Shown here piece after piece: positions 17,507 to 64,000 of a stretch of 64,000 nucleotides of DNA. Position 1 is the stretch's first letter, and each line of letters starts with the position of its first letter. The stretch is from contig JAODUO010000040.1 of the NCBI GenBank assembly GCA_025642075.2, forward strand, positions 910,001 through 974,000. The letters are read 5' to 3'. Position numbers and translations under genes: made by a program. This DNA comes from Ridgeia piscesae. Taxonomy: Eukaryota; Annelida; Polychaeta; Sabellida; Siboglinidae. The notes under the pieces were generated by a model. The model was not told the DNA's origin. It saw only the letters and a program-made list of their open reading frames with translations, and made no database searches.

Positions 17507-17559
17507 AATCATGTGTTTCAATACCCGGGATCTATTTTGTTTTAATGGTTGCATTTTTA

Positions 17560-18250
17560 GTGCTTGCCATTACTTTTACATTGTAGAGTGATCCTGTTGT
17601 TTTTCACGTGTCGCCCAAGTAATAATAGTAAATTGATGTAGCGTCTTTATTTTGAGGATTCCGAGGTCAGATATGTGCCATATATGAAATAATTTTGCAT
17701 AGTCGTAGACGGAGGCAGACATGAGTCATCACTGGAGGACGGGACCTCCGAAAGATTACGACTGGAATGCAATTTCAAACAAATATTAGTTAATTCACTT
17801 AAACGATTATTGTATCAGATGATTTTGTAGTGATTGGACGTTGATTCCAAATTTATAATTCCAGATCATGCAATATCAGTAGCTACGCAACATCGCCTTC
17901 TAGCTCCTCGTCAAGTCTCAGAGTCAAAATTATCAAGTGTACTTGGGAATAACTCATGAAGTACTGTCTGATGCCTGCGCCACCAGCATTGGAACACCAG
18001 ATATTTTTTCTCAAAGTTGAACAAAGCCCTACACTACCATCTGGAAGACATAACCCCAGATGTGCCATACCACAAGTACACCCTGTTCATCCAGGACCCA
18101 CAATGTTTTTCTTATTCGCTGTCACAATTGTGAATATCAATTGTGACAGGTAGTCTGTTATTTCAAATAATGGCTTATTACTGTATATGACCGTGTTCTA
18201 TATATTCTGTATACTCAGTATCCTAGGGTAGTCAGTTTGTTGTATTTCAT
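17560..18250. other. No gene recognised
   Basis: Only short frames without family resemblance. Confidence 0.4.
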
Positions 18251-18257
18251 ATACAGT

Positions 18258-18560
18258 ACTGGTGCAGTGGCTAGACCTTCAAACTCTTGACAAAGAGAAC
18301 CCCGTTCTGCAGTGTCAAACTTTGAACAAATTGTTGCATCCTACATTGCTCCAGTTTACTCAGTTGTATGAATGAGTAGCTGGCTATACACATTGGTGGA
18401 TAGTTGTGTGTGAATATTTCTTCATGCATTAATTGCACCATGGTTGGTTGCTTCCCAAAGTAGCTGAGATGGTGTCCGATTGAATTGATGGTTAAGTGTG
18501 AAACGCTTTGAGCAGTCCTGGGGATTGGACACTGCACTAGGTAAGAACTTACTTCTTACA
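18258..18560 (+). mobile_element. tRNA-derived SINE, copy 1
   Basis: Shows a decayed tRNA-like head (GTGCAGTGGCTAGA as box A), a body with GAATGAGTAGCTGGCTATAC, and an L2-like tail AACGCTTTGAGCAGTCCTGG..ACTGCACTAGGTAAGAACTTA. The same body and tail occur at 38327-38645 on the other strand. Confidence 0.7.
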
Positions 18561-18995
18561 CGATTGTGTACATGTGTATATGTAAAGATTTTATAAATGA
18601 TTTTTGTGTCATTACTAGTATTGGTTGTATTTATGTTTATATTCACGGTATATGCTTAATAGACTTTACTTTGTGTCTGTTGGGTTTGGTCATTCAGTAT
18701 ACTTGGGTATTTATGTTGATTTCCTGTATGATTAATGTATTTTAATACAATTGTGATATAATAAAACAGTATGAAGATCAACACGTATACCGTACAGAAT
18801 ATAAAATATTTTTCTACAGAAAATATCCAAAGAAGAAAGTAGCCAATAGGAATGGTTCTATAGTTTTCTAGTGAATTCGTTATCTCTCTCGTTTCAGCCA
18901 GCTCACACGTCGGTCTTACGCCCTCTTTGTGTCAGTTGGACATTAATCCCCCTTCGTTTGGCAATCAAGATGCATGACACTTATGAAGAAGGAAT

Positions 18996-19008
18996 TAATA
19001 TATATATA

Positions 19009-19061
<53 letters not shown>
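18996..19061. repeat. (AT)n microsatellite
   Basis: AT run with one TTTAA interruption. Confidence 0.95.
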
Positions 19062-19065
<4 letters not shown>

Positions 19066-19617
19066 AACTTGACTATAGTTCAATGCATTTCTAAAAATCC
19101 AGCTGAACTTATGAAATGGCATCAGTGTGTGTGCACACAACATATAGTGTTTGCATAAGGAACACCAGCAGGGTATGAACCTGCCACACACAACACTGAA
19201 CCGACCTTACCCTAAGCTGTGCAAGTGAACAAAATGGTTTAGACAAATATTTGACAGTGTTTTTACATTAAAACACAATATTCTAACAACATCCAGTCAC
19301 AACTGTATTTTATTATGTTAGAAATCGTGAATATACATAATCTTACAAGAATACATAATGATTAGTACACGATCTAAAAAAAAAGCATGCAGAGACTCAT
19401 TCTTCTGGAGTAGATTGCTAATTGTGGTTTTGAACTCTTCTATTGTTAAATCGTAACCTACGTCACTATGGCTGCCCAACACCTCATTTGAACGATTGGT
19501 TTCGCCAAACAATTACAAGATGAGTACAACAGTTTCCTACAAGCATGAGTTTTAGTGTTGCATCATGCAAAATGTTCCAACATTTTCTTTAATAAATACC
19601 CATTAGGTATTAGCGCG
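19062..19617. other. No gene recognised
   Basis: AT-rich, short frames only. Confidence 0.4.
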
Positions 19618-19860
<243 letters not shown>

Positions 19861-20192
19861 ACTAATAATAAATGTACGTATAATCTTTTTTATGTAACAA
19901 AACGAAAATTATGTAAGTTCATGGTATGTTCAACATTTTCGTTATGGTGTGTTTAATAGTTGTTTGTTGATGCAAGTACTTTGTGGTGTGTCGTGTACAC
20001 GTATGACAGTATGGTAATGTATGCGATTATACTGAATGGGTAGTGGTATTTGTATTAACGATGTTATATTAATGAATATGCCATAGCAAAGATTATAACG
20101 GAATTTTATACTAGATAATAAATACATGTGTAATTATACGCAGACTCATTTTAACAGGTATTTTAACATTGAACGATCGCAAGTATTTATTC

Positions 20193-20198
20193 ATATAT

Positions 20199-20251
<53 letters not shown>
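20193..20251. repeat. (AT)n microsatellite
   Basis: AT run with GTATATGT interruption. Confidence 0.95.
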
Positions 20252-20259
<8 letters not shown>

Positions 20260-21002
20260 TTAATAATATATTGTAGTTGCATTGTTTTACTTATTTACGT
20301 TTAAAGACGATGTGGTTTATTTATATAGTAGTAATGATTGTATCTGAGCAATTTGGTATGTCAAAAACATATTACTTCATACATACTGTTAACTCTTTTA
20401 CAATTATAATGCCCAATAGAACAGTTATTTGTATGAGCGCAATATACCAAATATATAATTATTATTATCATAGAATGAACAAAATGTATCATGAAATCTA
20501 TCAATACATACAACAATAAATGTATTTTAAAGAAAACATAATTTCAAGATATAACTAAGTAGTATCTACAAGGCGACGTATATTTAAGCGTGGAAGTTCC
20601 ACATTTACAAGAGATTCAAGCATGTTTATATTTTTCCACAAACAAAACGTACAAAAAATTAACTATTAAAGCTTATCGTGAAAGTGTGTTGTTGTGTACG
20701 ATTAAAACAACAGAAAATATGTTTTAAACATTAAAAGCAGTTAAAACAATTGAAAGCTGTTAAAACATGAATAGTGATACACTTCTCGAAATTAGTGAAT
20801 AGTTATAATAAAATAGCAATGAGTAAATTTGAAAGAAAAAAAGACCGAGAGGGAATCAGGAAGTGGGAGACACTGGGTAGATACCGCCTATAGTACAAGC
20901 TAATGTAACTACTAAGGCTCGGACACCGCATCGGTTACTCCTTACAACATTCCCTGGCAAGGAGCGTCACAACCTTCTTCCCTCATAACTGACCGACTTC
21001 AG
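20252..21002. other. No gene recognised
   Basis: Very AT-rich up to about 20840, then GC rises toward the candidate exon at 21003. Confidence 0.4.
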
Positions 21003-21139
21003 CCGGAAGTGTTCCTATGCGAGGGTTTTACCTGCCCCAAAGCCCGGTGTGCCAGACCAGATGTGACCCTCCACAGTGCGAGCGTCACTGGTAGACCCTT
21101 CAGCCACGAGGCGGTCGAAACACTCAGTTGCAATAAAGG
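21003..21139 (+). CDS. Candidate lone exon, sushi/CCP-like half domain
   Basis: An acceptor (CGACTTCAG) and a donor (AATAAAG|GTAGCC) enclose 45 codons that include TCPKARCARPDVTLHSASVT and ETLSCNKG. The C..P......G...........SCN.G spacing suggests a complement-control (sushi) module. Local GC is raised, as in the real exons nearby. No partner exons could be joined, so it may be an orphan or decayed exon. Confidence 0.35.
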
Positions 21140-21958
21140 TAGCCATTTAATTTGCTTATATACAATGACAAACTTTTACTGGCGAAATTAAGGTGTTAAC
21201 TGGTAAGATATGTAAGTTGATATATCTTTATCCAGTGACTTTATTTATGTTGTAGCATTACATTAAAACTTCGGTTATATGTTATGCTATATCATATGAT
21301 ACATCAAACTTGTTAACATGCATAACTATAATGATTAATTATGACCTATGCAGATTCAGGGATAGTTGTGTACTGTAGCGGAAGTTTGACACCAACATGG
21401 CGCACACATCGCCGACGTTTTCTCCTGTAACTCATAATTTATTGATATACGATCATTCATAATTTATGATAATAAACAGAGGTGGATTATGACATATGTG
21501 TTATTTCATTTAAGAAATAAATGCAATGTTTATCGACATATCGATGCATATCGACACAAATCAGTTGTGTATGAATTCATTATATTAAATATGTTTCCAA
21601 ATACATTCTTGATTAATGTGAAACGGAACCTTCTTCCGGATACCGCCTATTTGTGTAATTATATTCACGGTAGAACAACGATAACATTTATGCATAATGA
21701 TGGTAAGTTTTGTCTTCCGTGTTCGTGCTGATTTGAATATGCGAGTTAGCAATATAGAATGTCGACACTGTACAAAATGACGATAATATGTAATGTACTA
21801 CCAAGTGTTGGCGTTCTAAATAACACAACAATATTACACACATAGTCTACCTTCGAGCAATTGTATCTTGTTTGTATGTAGCCGTCGTCGCTGTTTTTGT
21901 TCGGCATCTAGTTGTATATCCTAATGTCTGATGACTTCGCAACTGCACCACGTGTAAC

Positions 21959-22174
21959 TTAGTTGAGACATATTGTCAAACCACGTAGATCGTCAAATGT
22001 GTATCGTTTGATAAATATCATAGGATACGGTGCATCTGGCCCCACACGATCCCAGATATAACCAAGTGAGGTTGGTCTTGCACTGAAAACCAGGAGAACT
22101 GCATTTCGACTCCCAGCTGCACTTCGACGAATCCACGCTATCGAACGATCGCTACAGTCATTTGTTTGTAGCAA
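21959..22174 (-). CDS. Unrecognised open frame, possible terminal exon
   Basis: A 71-codon frame with raised GC reads AVLLVFSARPTSLGYIWDRV and PYPMIFIKRYTFDDL before TAA. Composition looks protein-like but I recognise no family. Confidence 0.2.
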   Translation of the reverse strand: MLQTNDCSDRSIAWIRRSAAGSRNAVLLVFSARPTSLGYIWDRVGPDAPYPMIFIKRYTFDDLRGLTICLN

Positions 22175-22206
22175 CTGTCTGGTGCAACGCGACAGGGGTG
22201 ACTAAA

Positions 22207-22440
22207 TTAAACGTTGTCAATCTGTGTGTTCTGGCGCGGGACCAAGAACACCATTGTCGTAGGAAGCACGTTAAGCTTAGATTGTCCATCGGCTATTGAA
22301 GCATTGCATTGTCTGTGTTCAACGGACAATGAAGAATGACAGATATTACACATGGACAAAACAAGGTCGCCTTCAATAGCACAAATAGCGTCGCTGTTCG
22401 TGTCGAATGTGCAAATACCCATGACAGTACCGAATTGCGG
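22207..22440 (-). CDS. Unrecognised Cys-containing open frame, possible terminal exon
   Basis: Frame reads GICTFDTNSDAICAIEGDLV then LSMCNICHSS and ends QIDNV stop. Five Cys in about 50 residues and raised GC suggest an extracellular exon. An acceptor-like AATTAAG precedes it. No family recognised. Confidence 0.22.
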   Translation of the reverse strand, partial: PQFGTVMGICTFDTNSDAICAIEGDLVLSMCNICHSSLSVEHRQCNASIADGQSKLNVLPTTMVFLVPRQNTQIDNV

Positions 22441-22959
22441 CTTAATTGAAATGACGGGACGGGTGAGACGGAGTGGTGGATGAAAGCATGGAGGAAGAGT
22501 GGTGCAGAGGGAACTAGTAGAGGACAAATAAAGTGAGGGAGGAGAGGCAGGCGGGAGGCAGGCAGGGAGGGAGCCAATGAAATGGAAAATATCGAGAAGT
22601 GTTAAAGGTAGGGTTGTGGGAGAGGTAAATCAGAAGGGTGACAGGCAACGAGACACGGACAACCAGGTCACGCACCAACTTGTTCACTCTGACACATTGT
22701 ACATCAGAACAAAAAAAGATTGCAGCGCCACTCATTGATGCATTTGTTTCATTTTTGTTTAACTAAATTAACAAGGAACATGTTAAATACTAATCATTAT
22801 GGTATTCTATATAAGGGATTTGATATATGTGTTATATTAGCATTAGACATTATTATTATGGTGATACAGGGAGGGGATGGATGGAGGGAATGAGGAAGGA
22901 AGGAAGGAGAGAGGGGAAACGGAGGGGGAGAGAAAAATGGCAGACAGAAAGAGAGAGTG

Positions 22960-25388
<2,429 letters not shown>

Positions 25389-25393
25389 TTATA

Positions 25394-25466
<73 letters not shown>
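25389..25466. repeat. (AT)n microsatellite
   Basis: AT run. Confidence 0.95.
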
Positions 25467-25468
<2 letters not shown>

Positions 25469-25979
25469 TACGACAGATGCCGATAAAAAAACTTCGGGGA
25501 AAGTTATTTCTAAATTCGAAAATTGTATGAACTTATATAGCAGGTTTGGTTACTTTAGAGAGTACCCCCCGGGGTATGTAGCGTCCTTTAATTGTCCCAT
25601 TATCTATTCCGCATCCATAACAAATACCCAAGTAGGCCTACCCTTAATGCAATAAAGTTTCACATGTTAATTTCGACCTAATAAAAACAATGCTTACAAC
25701 GACATGTTAATTATTTTCTTTATTAAAATATGGCATCTGGACCGTGCGCAATTATACAAATACGACTTAAAAAGTGACAACTCTGAGCATTAAAGCGATA
25801 TTTATATGTAGCTTTACCCTGCGTATCAGGGCTGATTTTAGTATTGGTGTCGTTGTGCGAATTCAAGGAAATGTAATACAAGTTCTGCTCCCCATTCACC
25901 TACCTTAAATATCAAGGTGCTGGTTCATGGGTAATCTAGTCGGAGTGACAAGCCGTCAATCGATGCCTTCTCGTTGACT

Positions 25980-26447
25980 TTAAAGGGATACTCCAGTCAC
26001 TGAGAGGTTCATTATAGTTTAATGGTATAAAAACATGCTATCTTACATTCATGGCGCTGCCACCTTGAGACATATGCGCCAGTGACGTAAGATAGATCGT
26101 TTACGTCACTGGCGCATTGTTGAAAAAGACAAGGATTGGCGGAATCTTTGCTAATAATTGTGATAGTGACGTAAGCAATCCGCGACGTACTGGATACATC
26201 AAATACCATTGGACAGACATAGGATGTTCGAACGTGCATGCGCCAGTGACGTATGCGGTTTACGTCACTGGCGCATAAGTCTCAAAATGGCAGCGCCCTG
26301 AAACCAACATGGAGTGTTTCCGGTACAATTATACTATAATTAATTGTTTATTAACTATCTTTATGCACAATTACTATGCACAACCAGTATATTATACAGA
26401 TGTAAGTAAATGCCGTGAATCTCTCACTGATTGGAGTATCCCTTTAA
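25980..26447. mobile_element. 460-bp MITE, piggyBac-like (TTAA target site), with nested palindromes
   Basis: Terminal inverted repeats AGGGATACTCCAGTCACTGA at 25984 and its near-perfect complement ending at 26443 are flanked by TTAA on both sides (25980-25983, 26444-26447), the target duplication of piggyBac elements. Inside, two hairpins have arms ATGCGCCAGTGACGTAA around 26073-26125 and 26238-26277, and a longer pairing GGCGCTGCCA..TGAGAC joins the two outer flanks. No transposase is encoded, so it is non-autonomous. Confidence 0.8.
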
Positions 26448-26479
26448 GTGTAATTCATGCAACACGAATTCTTCCAAAT

Positions 26480-26715
26480 TAAATCATTATTTAGAACTTT
26501 GGAGTTTGCGCTGCGCGGACAACATAATCAGCACATCCCGTGATGGCTGGACGGACAGCCACACGTGCGCGAACGTTCAGTCTCTGCCACGCCCCACGAC
26601 CGTCGCCCGGTTCAACATTACGCAACATGTACAGGAGCGCCAGCGACCGATGTCGCTTCGATCGGCGCAGCAACTTGTCTATTGTTGCATCTTTTCCCAC
26701 ATCGAAGTGTTACCA
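26480..26715 (+). CDS. Unrecognised GC-rich open frame, possible orphan exon
   Basis: An open stretch reads CADNIISTSRDGWTDSHTCA and later RPTTVARFNITQHV. It is GC-rich against AT-rich flanks, as true exons are here. A faint resemblance to fucolectin-like modules is only an impression. Confidence 0.22.
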
Positions 26716-26904
26716 CAGGGTATAAAAAATATGATCGTGCAACCGCAACGTGTTTACAGACCGAACGCTGTACACAGCCACTGTGCTAGTTATATTGCGA
26801 TCTTTGACTTGGTTCTGTGTTTCTTTTTACACAATCAGGCCTACGTGATAAGAACTTTATTATAAATAGATAGATAATGATGCATATTACTATTTAAGAA
26901 TACA

Positions 26905-26995
26905 CCGTGTATTACGTTATCGGGTGTTTTTATTACATTATCAGGCACTTATTACAATAACAGCCAACTATTACATTATCGGTTTAACGCCAGCG
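26905..26995. repeat. Second copy of the TTACATTATCAGG repeat cluster
   Basis: Shares TTTTATTACATTATCAGGCA and ACTATTACATTATCGGTT with 5836-6005. Confidence 0.55.
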
Positions 26996-27235
26996 AACAA
27001 GACAGACGGATACGTAATGTTGTACTGTACATTGCATTTATTGATATCTGCATGATCGACGACGTCTGCAGGCAGTCGACACACACAAGAACATCGACCT
27101 AGGCTGTACTCGACTAGACAGCTACGACTAGATGCTACAACAACGTACGGCCTCACGAAGACGCCTCCTTCTAGACGGACACAACCAGACGGACACGTTT
27201 GGCAACGGGAAACACTGCGGGTGAAGCCGTGCGCA
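26980..27235 (-). CDS. Cys-rich open frame, possible terminal exon
   Basis: Frame contains SRCQTCPSGCVRLEGGVFVR and later GRCSCVCRLPADV, ending PIM stop. An acceptor-like GGTGTCAG precedes it at about 27236. Cys spacing suggests a secreted module; no family assigned. Confidence 0.22.
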
Positions 27236-27239
27236 CTGA

Positions 27240-29915
27240 CACCGACATGGTGAATAGGTGTCTACAAGTAACGTGAAGATTGTAAACCATTGTTCATATT
27301 TCTCACATCGCATACACTGCACCAATAAGGTGAGTTGGGAAAGTGTAACCAGTGTTCTGTCGCCATCATCATGACACTCGAATATTACTTACTGTTCAAA
27401 TTTTTTACTTGGAGCTGTCAATGATTTATTTCACTAAAAGTGAGGCAAGTTTATATGCAGCTCGTTTCTACAGAAGAAGCAAATATTACCAACATTAGTC
27501 ATACAAGCTGCGTATGTACGTACCATTTGACAACAGTTGCATACAAGTTGACGTGTCAAACACAGAACATGCACGCTGAACACTGGCCTCAGTTTACTTG
27601 GTAATGATACACATTTGCTGGTAAAACATGTCAATACAGCATCATTTTCACAACAAAATAATGATATAACATCATTAGTTTGTATCCTGATATAAGCAGT
27701 TTGTTGGTAACTGTTTAATGACCTCATCTTTGCCCAGTGCAACTTATTCAGACTCCAGCAGAAAATAACACAGCTATGACTTAATACTGACATATCTATC
27801 TAGGTCACGGTTTCACTATACTACAGGCACCAACAAGTGCAAATGTATTTGTGCAGTTCTGATAAATGCTGTAATGGCTGAATGAATGAAACGACAAGTA
27901 ATGATAGCAACTGATGCTAGTGGAACTGTAACTAGAAAATGTAACTAAATACAGTGAGTTTCTGTTTTGAGCAGTAGCTGTCATTGCAACTATCGAAGCC
28001 AAGTCATGAAAGCGCTATGATTTAAACGACATTCTACAAGTCGTCGACGTTAGCCGTGTCTCAACCAACATTAATCTCATCCAATTGCTACCAGCAGTTT
28101 CACCCACTACCAGACAACTCTACTTACAATCCGCCAGTCTGATGACGTCTTCATGTGTTTTCGGCTATGTAAGCAAACACAACATACCTGACAACACATT
28201 CGCTACATCAGCCATAGGAACTGGCATTATCAAATATGTATTAATTACACATTTAATTTGTCTCCTTTGCATCACCCCATCCGTTAGGAACACATCACTT
28301 ATCTCATGATCATTAATGGTACACATCACTTATCACCTGATCATTAATGACCCTGACCTTCATCCACCTCCTTGTTATATCACCAGTACTTTCACTATTC
28401 GTTCAGAACGCAGCCTTTCCATGTATCACCAATCTACTTTACGTATTTTAACTCCACTAATAAGTGTGGCCTAATAATAGAGTTACCAACAAAGCCAACT
28501 AGTTGATATCTTCTATAATCCAATCTGTAGCCTTCCTTATGACAAAAATCTGCTCGTTATTAATTTTAAGATTAACAACCCCTCATTTATTGACTAATTA
28601 TTGCAAACGTTGGAAATATGGCGACTTTCAAATCCTCTCTCGACACAATCTGCTAGTCCATCACTCTTCACAGCTGACGGGTTCACACACCCCACTGCAG
28701 AACGCTGTTTCACAACAGTCACTACAATTCCTCTGTTCTTCAAGTATCTTAGACTTCTACACCTCTCTGTGCAAGTTGCCTGTTTCTAGCGCAAACCCGC
28801 GCAGACTGAAACTACAATATAAAATAGCTAAAAGGCAGCATCTCGCACCAACTCAGACCTCAACACTGAGCAAATCTGGCAATGTAAGATACGTAGGCAA
28901 CAAATATATTACGAGTTCCATAAAAACACTGTGCTTTCAATAATCAACTAACATTGATGTTGCATAATATACACGATCGTACAATATTTCTCGACTGTTT
29001 TTGTACAATTTGTCATATCGAACGATGAACGGATAAGCGTAAGTAAATATAATTCATGGTTTGCAATATTACCTTACTAAAAGTAAAAGCAGAGTCCCAA
29101 CATATGTCACTGCATGGAAGAAACTTTGGTGGCAGCCAGTGCTGCAATCCTGTGCAAATGATTTACATTATTAAAGTTAGCTATATCACATTTACATACA
29201 TATATTCATAATTGGACTAGGTTTTGTGGATTGTCATCATCTGGGACTGCTATGTTGGCATATATACATTGTGACAGCGCTACCAGACATGTTCGACATT
29301 TCGTGGTGAAGCGCACTTTGCAAGGATTACATGATACACATCAGTTGTCAGACATACAGATAAATACATCAATGATTAATTTACATCCTGCATTAAAATA
29401 ATTGTTCACAACAATCGCGTACACGTATATAACTGCGCGTCGTATGAGCAGTCGCGCTTCTAACAACACCGCATTTTGGTGATTCTATCGGACAACTTTA
29501 CAACATTCAATAATTACAACACTCAATAGTTACAACATTCGACTGACCCCAGTAATTGCACTGCTTTTACGTATATTGCAAAATAACGATGATAGCCTAT
29601 ACGACACTTTGAACTGAATCGGACTTCCTCTTGACAGGATCTATTTGATCTCTACTTCATTTCTGATGTTATTCATTCAAAATAACATCAATGCAGAACC
29701 TGTGGAAAAGCACAGTTTCCATTCACAACTACTGCACAGACACAGACGCTCCAGTCTTAAGTGCACAAGTGAGTTCACACAAACCATCAACCAGTCTCTA
29801 CCAGTGTCCTTATGGATGAACCCACATCTGTGTTGACCCCCCAAATATTAACACATTTTACTATCAACTAATTATATGATCCTGGCTGATTTTCTCAAAG
29901 TTCTTGATCACAAAA
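27240..29915. other. Intergenic stretch, no gene recognised
   Basis: Only short frames without resemblance. The right part is downstream of the WDFY3 poly(A) signal. Confidence 0.4.
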
Positions 29916-29921
29916 TTTATT
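29916..29921 (-). terminator. Poly(A) signal AATAAA for the WDFY3 orthologue
   Basis: AATAAA on the minus strand lies about 100 bases after the TAG at 30023-30021, giving a short 3' UTR. Confidence 0.6.
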
Positions 29922-30020
29922 GCACAACCCTCTACTATTTCCCCTTCCGCCTGATTGTACTGTCACCCCTGAGCCTCACACCCCTTCCCCAGCTCTGGGG
30001 CATCTCCATCAGGTCAGCCA

Positions 30021-63355
<33,335 letters not shown>

Positions 63356-63673
63356 CTGGAAACATCAAGCAATTGTAAACAACGTTGTCGTGGTTACTGC
63401 AATAACTGTATCCATTCAGACACCGACACCCAACAAATCTACAGAAAACATCTGTGTGTTTGGACATTTCGGTCAAATTGTTGATGACAAAATCGAGGTG
63501 TTTCAGTCCGTAACTGAAATTGGAACTGCAGCCTTGAACAGGGTAATCGAGAGTTACTCACCATGTGAATAGCAGGACAATATATTTATTAATTCCAAAT
63601 GGCGTCTGACAAAGGTATAATTCTAAACATATTATCTAGTGAAAGTTCTTAATGAAATGAGACCACTTGTGCC

Positions 63674-63781
63674 TGCCTGATGGTTGTAAGGATGACATGT
63701 CTGATGGTTGTAAGGATGACATGTCTGATGGTTGTAAGGATGACATGTCTGATGGTTGTAAGGATGACATGTCTGATGGTC
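63674..63781. repeat. 24-25-bp minisatellite
   Basis: Five units of CTGATGGTTGTAAGGATGAC plus ATGT in the intron upstream of window exon 1. Confidence 0.92.
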
Positions 63782-64000
63782 CACGTTAACAGCGCAATAG
63801 AACACCAATGACAATGAAGACACCATTGTAGAGCACACTTAGCCACGTCACTGTCTCATCAAAACACTTCACATTCAGATTTTATTAATCATCTAGTTGT
63901 AATATCATCAAATAGTGATAAAAAATAATTAAACAAATTCCCAAGCTGTGTTACACCAACGCCACATCCAAATATTCTTGTCAACTTTTAACTGCCGTGC

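Overview
This is eukaryotic, invertebrate-looking nuclear DNA. The genes are intron-rich with GT-AG junctions, the DNA between exons is AT-rich, and the window is loaded with microsatellites, minisatellites, tRNA-derived SINEs, decayed non-LTR retrotransposons and a TTAA-flanked MITE. The species cannot be fixed from sequence alone; an amphioxus or a marine lophotrochozoan would both fit.

Layout. (1) 1-736, plus strand: the last coding exon of a sigma-class-like glutathione S-transferase, preceded by a 33-bp tandem array. (2) 2-6 kb: satellites and retroelement debris. (3) 12301-6430, minus strand: a complete seven-exon gene for a secreted protein of about 509 residues, with a signal peptide, a PAN/apple-like domain, a short Cys-rich segment and EAR-type propeller repeats; all exon phases agree. 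(4) 12.7-29.9 kb: mostly mobile-element remnants, satellites and a few weak orphan exon candidates. (5) 63355-30021, minus strand: the 3' part of a WDFY3 (ALFY) orthologue in 33 exons, about 1670 codons, running off the right edge. It carries the pre-BEACH region, PH-like and BEACH domains, WD40 repeats and a C-terminal FYVE zinc finger, followed by a poly(A) signal.

The most striking structure is a recurrent class of minisatellite whose repeat unit is an exon-intron junction. The terminal WDFY3 exon acceptor plus its first ~30 coding bases is repeated 54 times. A WD40 exon acceptor is repeated about 20 times. One exon donor is repeated 10 times in a 75-bp unit, another about 8 times in a 36-bp unit. 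The acceptor of the terminal GST exon is repeated about 17 times in a 33-bp, frame-preserving unit. Two further arrays carry the polypyrimidine tract of the adjacent acceptor without its AG. Two unrelated genes are affected, so this looks like a genome-wide mutational habit producing ladders of decoy splice sites. Similar junction-spanning minisatellites were, as I recall, described at amphioxus alcohol dehydrogenase loci; I cannot verify that here.

Function. From family knowledge, WDFY3 is a scaffold for selective autophagy of protein aggregates: the FYVE finger binds PI3P, and the BEACH and WD40 regions bind autophagy adaptors. Use of any decoy acceptor in the 54-copy array would shift frame and remove the last two zinc ligands of the FYVE finger. 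The secreted PAN/EAR protein and the GST are independent genes.
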